Assembly (NCBI GenBank): GCA_040394475.1
Contig: JBEBSD010000040.1
Span: 1-54,397 of the forward strand
Direction of reading: 5' to 3'
DNA: 54,397 nucleotides
DNA from: JBEBSD01 sp040394475
GTDB lineage: Bacteria; Bacteroidota; Bacteroidia; Cytophagales; Spirosomataceae
This document shows positions 52,191 to 54,397 of this stretch, in pieces. A model generated the notes under the pieces. It was not told the DNA's origin. It ran no database searches and saw only the letters and a list, made by a program, of their open reading frames with translations. Position 1 is the first letter of the stretch. Each line of letters begins with the position of its first letter. Made by a program: the position numbers and the translations under genes.

Positions 52191-52238
52191 ACAACTAAAA
52201 AACCCAGCCTGGATTTCCGGGCTGGGTTTTTTAGTTGT
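52191..52238. terminator. Bidirectional terminator between coaX and dnaK
   Basis: A 19-bp perfect inverted repeat (52191-52209 with 52220-52238) has the core AACCCAGCC...GGCTGGGTT with A-runs on one side and T-runs on the other. It serves both convergent genes, and is the strongest terminator in the window. Confidence 0.92.
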
Positions 52239-52249
52239 TTTATAGGTGA

Positions 52250-54166
52250 TTATTTTACTTCTTCAAAGTTCACATCCGTTACTTCGCTATCGTCGCCGGC
52301 TCCGCTTTGATTGGGTTGGCTACCGGCCGCCTGATCGGCAGGATTGGCCTCGGCGTTGTTGCTGGCAGCGTAGATTTCCTGTGATGCGGCTTCCCACGCA
52401 GCGTTCAGTTTCGCCAGACCGCCGTCGATACCTGCCACATCTTTAGTTTGATGAGCGGTTCTCAGTTCAGCCAGCGCGCTTTCGATCGCCCCTTTATTGC
52501 CTGCAGAAAGTTTGTCGCCGTAATCTTTCAACTGTTTTTCAGTGCTGAAGATCATCGAGTCGGCTGCATTAATTTTGTCGATGCGTTCTTTCTCGGCTTT
52601 ATCAGCGTCTTCATTGGCTTTGGCTTCGTCACGCATCCGCTTGATTTCGTCATCGGTAAGACCGCTGGAAGCCTCGATACGAATTTTCTGCTCTTTCCCT
52701 GTACCCTTATCTTTGGCGGATACGCTCAGGATACCGTTGGCATCGACGTCGAAGGTCACCTCGATCTGAGGGATACCTCGCTGTGCTGCCGGGATTCCGT
52801 CCAGGTGGAATCGTCCCAGGGTACGGTTGTGGGTCGCGGTAGGCCGCTCTCCCTGCAATACATGAATCTCAACGGAAGGCTGATTGTCGGCAGCGGTCGA
52901 GAATACTTCTGTTTTTCTGCTCGGGATGGTCGTATTGGACTCGATCAGCTTGGTGAATACTCCGCCCAGCGTTTCGATCCCCAGCGACAGCGGAATAACG
53001 TCCAGCAGCAACACATCTTTTACTTCTCCGGTCAGGACTCCCCCCTGGATGGCCGCCCCAATGGCAACAGCTTCATCAGGGTTGACAGCCTTGGACGGTT
53101 TTTTGCCGAAGAATTTTTCTACTTCTTCCTGCACCCTTGGGATCCGTGTAGAACCCCCTACAAGAATGATGTCATCAATCTGGCTGACGGAGAACCCGGA
53201 GTTCTGCAGGGCCCGTTTCACCGGCTGCATCATCCGGTTGAACAACGGGTCGGCCAGTTGTTCGAATTTGGCTTTGGTCAGTGTCCGGACCAGGTGTTTG
53301 GGGATCCCGTTGATCGGGAAGATGTATGGCAGGTTGATTTCAGTCTGTGTGGAGCTGGAAATTTCTACTTTTGCCTTTTCCGCAGCCTCTTTCAACCGTT
53401 GCAGCGCCATGGGGTCCTCCCGAAGGTCCACACCTTCGTCTGTTTTGAACTCATTCGCCAGCCAGTCAATAATAACCTGGTCAAAGTCGTCACCTCCCAG
53501 ATGAGTATCACCATCGGTGGATTTTACTTCAAAGACCCCGTCTCCCAGTTCCAGGATAGAAATATCGAAGGTTCCTCCCCCAAGGTCGAAGACAGCTACC
53601 CTTACATCTTTATTCAGCTTGTCAAGTCCATAGGCCAGGGCAGCGGCTGTCGGTTCGTTGATGATCCGTTTAACATCCAATCCTGCAATTTGACCGGCCT
53701 CTTTGGTGGCCTGCCGTTCTGCATCGTTGAAGTAAGCCGGGACTGTAATGACCGCTTCTTTCACTTCTTGTCCCAGGTAATCTTCAGCGGTCTGCTTCAT
53801 TTTCTGAAGGATGAAGGCTGAAATTTCCTGCGGTGTATATTGACGGTCCCCGATTCTTACCCGAGGAGTATTATTCGGTCCTTTTTCTACATCGTAGGCC
53901 GAGGTTTTAATTTCATTGCTGGTCTCATCATAGCGTTTTCCCATAAAACGTTTGATGGAGCTGATGGTATGTTTGGGGTTGGTAATCGCCTGACGTTTAG
54001 CCGGCGCGCCAACTTTTCGCTCACCGTTTCCATTGTCCATAAAAGCTACCACAGAAGGAGTGGTGCGTGCACCTTCACTGTTCGATATGACGACAGGTTC
54101 ATTACCTTCCATGACAGATACGCAGGAGTTGGTTGTTCCTAAGTCAATGCCAATAATTTTTCCCAT
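52250..54166 (-). CDS. dnaK: Molecular chaperone DnaK
   Basis: DnaK is the ATP-driven Hsp70 chaperone. The 638-residue protein has the nucleotide-binding domain (GKIIGIDLGTTNSCVSVMEG, VAVFDLGGGTFDISILELGDG, ILVGGSTRIPRVQEEV), the linker and substrate-binding part (DVLLLDVIPLSLGIETLGGVFTKLIESNTTIP), and an alpha-helical lid ending in an acidic tail (VTDVNFEEVK). Neighbouring dnaJ or grpE genes are absent. No CIRCE operator (TTAGCACTC inverted repeat) is seen in the 230 bases upstream. It converges with coaX. Confidence 0.98.
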   Translation of the reverse strand: MGKIIGIDLGTTNSCVSVMEGNEPVVISNSEGARTTPSVVAFMDNGNGERKVGAPAKRQAITNPKHTISSIKRFMGKRYDETSNEIKTSAYDVEKGPNNTPRVRIGDRQYTPQEISAFILQKMKQTAEDYLGQEVKEAVITVPAYFNDAERQATKEAGQIAGLDVKRIINEPTAAALAYGLDKLNKDVRVAVFDLGGGTFDISILELGDGVFEVKSTDGDTHLGGDDFDQVIIDWLANEFKTDEGVDLREDPMALQRLKEAAEKAKVEISSSTQTEINLPYIFPINGIPKHLVRTLTKAKFEQLADPLFNRMMQPVKRALQNSGFSVSQIDDIILVGGSTRIPRVQEEVEKFFGKKPSKAVNPDEAVAIGAAIQGGVLTGEVKDVLLLDVIPLSLGIETLGGVFTKLIESNTTIPSRKTEVFSTAADNQPSVEIHVLQGERPTATHNRTLGRFHLDGIPAAQRGIPQIEVTFDVDANGILSVSAKDKGTGKEQKIRIEASSGLTDDEIKRMRDEAKANEDADKAEKERIDKINAADSMIFSTEKQLKDYGDKLSAGNKGAIESALAELRTAHQTKDVAGIDGGLAKLNAAWEAASQEIYAASNNAEANPADQAAGSQPNQSGAGDDSEVTDVNFEEVK

Positions 54167-54330
54167 TGTTTTATTTAGTTGTCGTTTACTTAATGCTAAA
54201 CTTTTATTTTTCTTACTAAAAAGCCCGTACCATTGGAAAATCGGCGGAACGGGTATGTCATATTGTCAGAATCAGGCCGTGCAACCCGGTGCAGGACTGT
54301 AATAGTTGCCGGATAGCTGACAGAGATTGA

Positions 54331-54397
54331 GGGGAATGGGCGATGGCGTACCGGCGGGTGAGCGGAGTCGAACCCCGGTTTTGCGCTGATAGCCGAT
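54331..54397. repeat. Composite repeat upstream of dnaK
   Basis: At 54331 short GGGAATG/GGCGATG heptads occur. The 20-mer GGGTGAGCGGAGTCGAACCC follows at 54356-54375, identical to 8831-8850. At 54386 the reverse-oriented heptads CTGATAG, CCGAT begin and run off the window edge. The same elements are therefore combined here as at 8718-8875 and 46530. Confidence 0.85.

Noticed and set aside
52448..53821. 457-codon frame on the plus strand inside dnaK
   Set aside because: A shadow of dnaK caused by codon bias; the encoded sequence has no recognisable domain.
54167..54397. CIRCE heat-shock operator upstream of dnaK
   Set aside because: No TTAGCACTC-N9-GAGTGCTAA or close variant is present in the visible upstream region.

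Overview
The window is a chromosomal segment of a Bacteroidota bacterium, probably of the Chitinophagales/Sphingobacteriales type. The evidence is a type IX secretion / gliding motor locus (porP, gldK, gldL, gldM, gldN), TonB-dependent receptors with N-terminal carboxypeptidase-like domains, DUF4271 and DUF1684 proteins, a CzcA-TolC fusion pump, and promoters with the Bacteroidota -7 box TAnnTTTG (best before rplM, where TTG and TATCTTTG are 20 nt apart). No tRNA, rRNA, phage, transposase or CRISPR array is visible. Gene content is mostly core.

Layout. 1-7234: DUF1684 protein, then pheT, a coiled-coil protein, zapA, rny and a MoxR/Mg-chelatase-like ATPase, all on + and closely spaced. 7235-8956: a seven-copy hairpin repeat array, recA (-), then heptad repeats and a long hairpin. 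8957-17979, all -: the T9SS motor genes with porP, hemD-like, DUF4271 and sucD. 18098-25100: a membrane protein, a TPR protein, an M16 peptidase, a sulfite dehydrogenase pair and a 5'-truncated outer-membrane receptor. 25232-34659: a PVC-type heme lipoprotein and a divalent-metal efflux operon (DUF6660, CzcA-TolC fusion, membrane-fusion protein). 34750-37010: ECF sigma factor, probable anti-sigma protein and a DUF4097 protein. 37247-41390: ispH, rplM, rpsI, rpsB, tsf. 41598-44711: a second ECF-type sigma factor, a small acidic protein, an MscS-type channel, a DUF3078 protein and MscL. 44780-46277: RsmI-like methylase and alpha/beta hydrolase. 46917-52180: Oar-like TonB receptor, fabD, coaX. 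52250-54166: dnaK (-).

The most unusual content lies between genes. At least eight intergenic sites carry degenerate tandem arrays whose sequences differ (TCRGNNN, GGNANTA, GGNNNTA, AACTCAT) but whose period is always exactly seven bases. The largest is a pair of oppositely oriented TCRGNNN arrays (about 22 and 18 units) at 46293-46658. A second family is a 10-bp-stem hairpin with a conserved spacer. It occurs seven times between the convergent MoxR-like gene and recA and once more between another convergent pair, where it sits next to a heptad array. A 20-bp sequence is repeated exactly at 8831 and 54356, both times beside heptads. Together these look like a layered system of intergenic repeats.

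Other points of note: terminator-like hairpins inside two operons (gldK/gldL and rpsB/tsf), a CX3CH heme motif in the sulfite dehydrogenase cytochrome, several starts corrected from the longest ORF, and a structured ispH leader.
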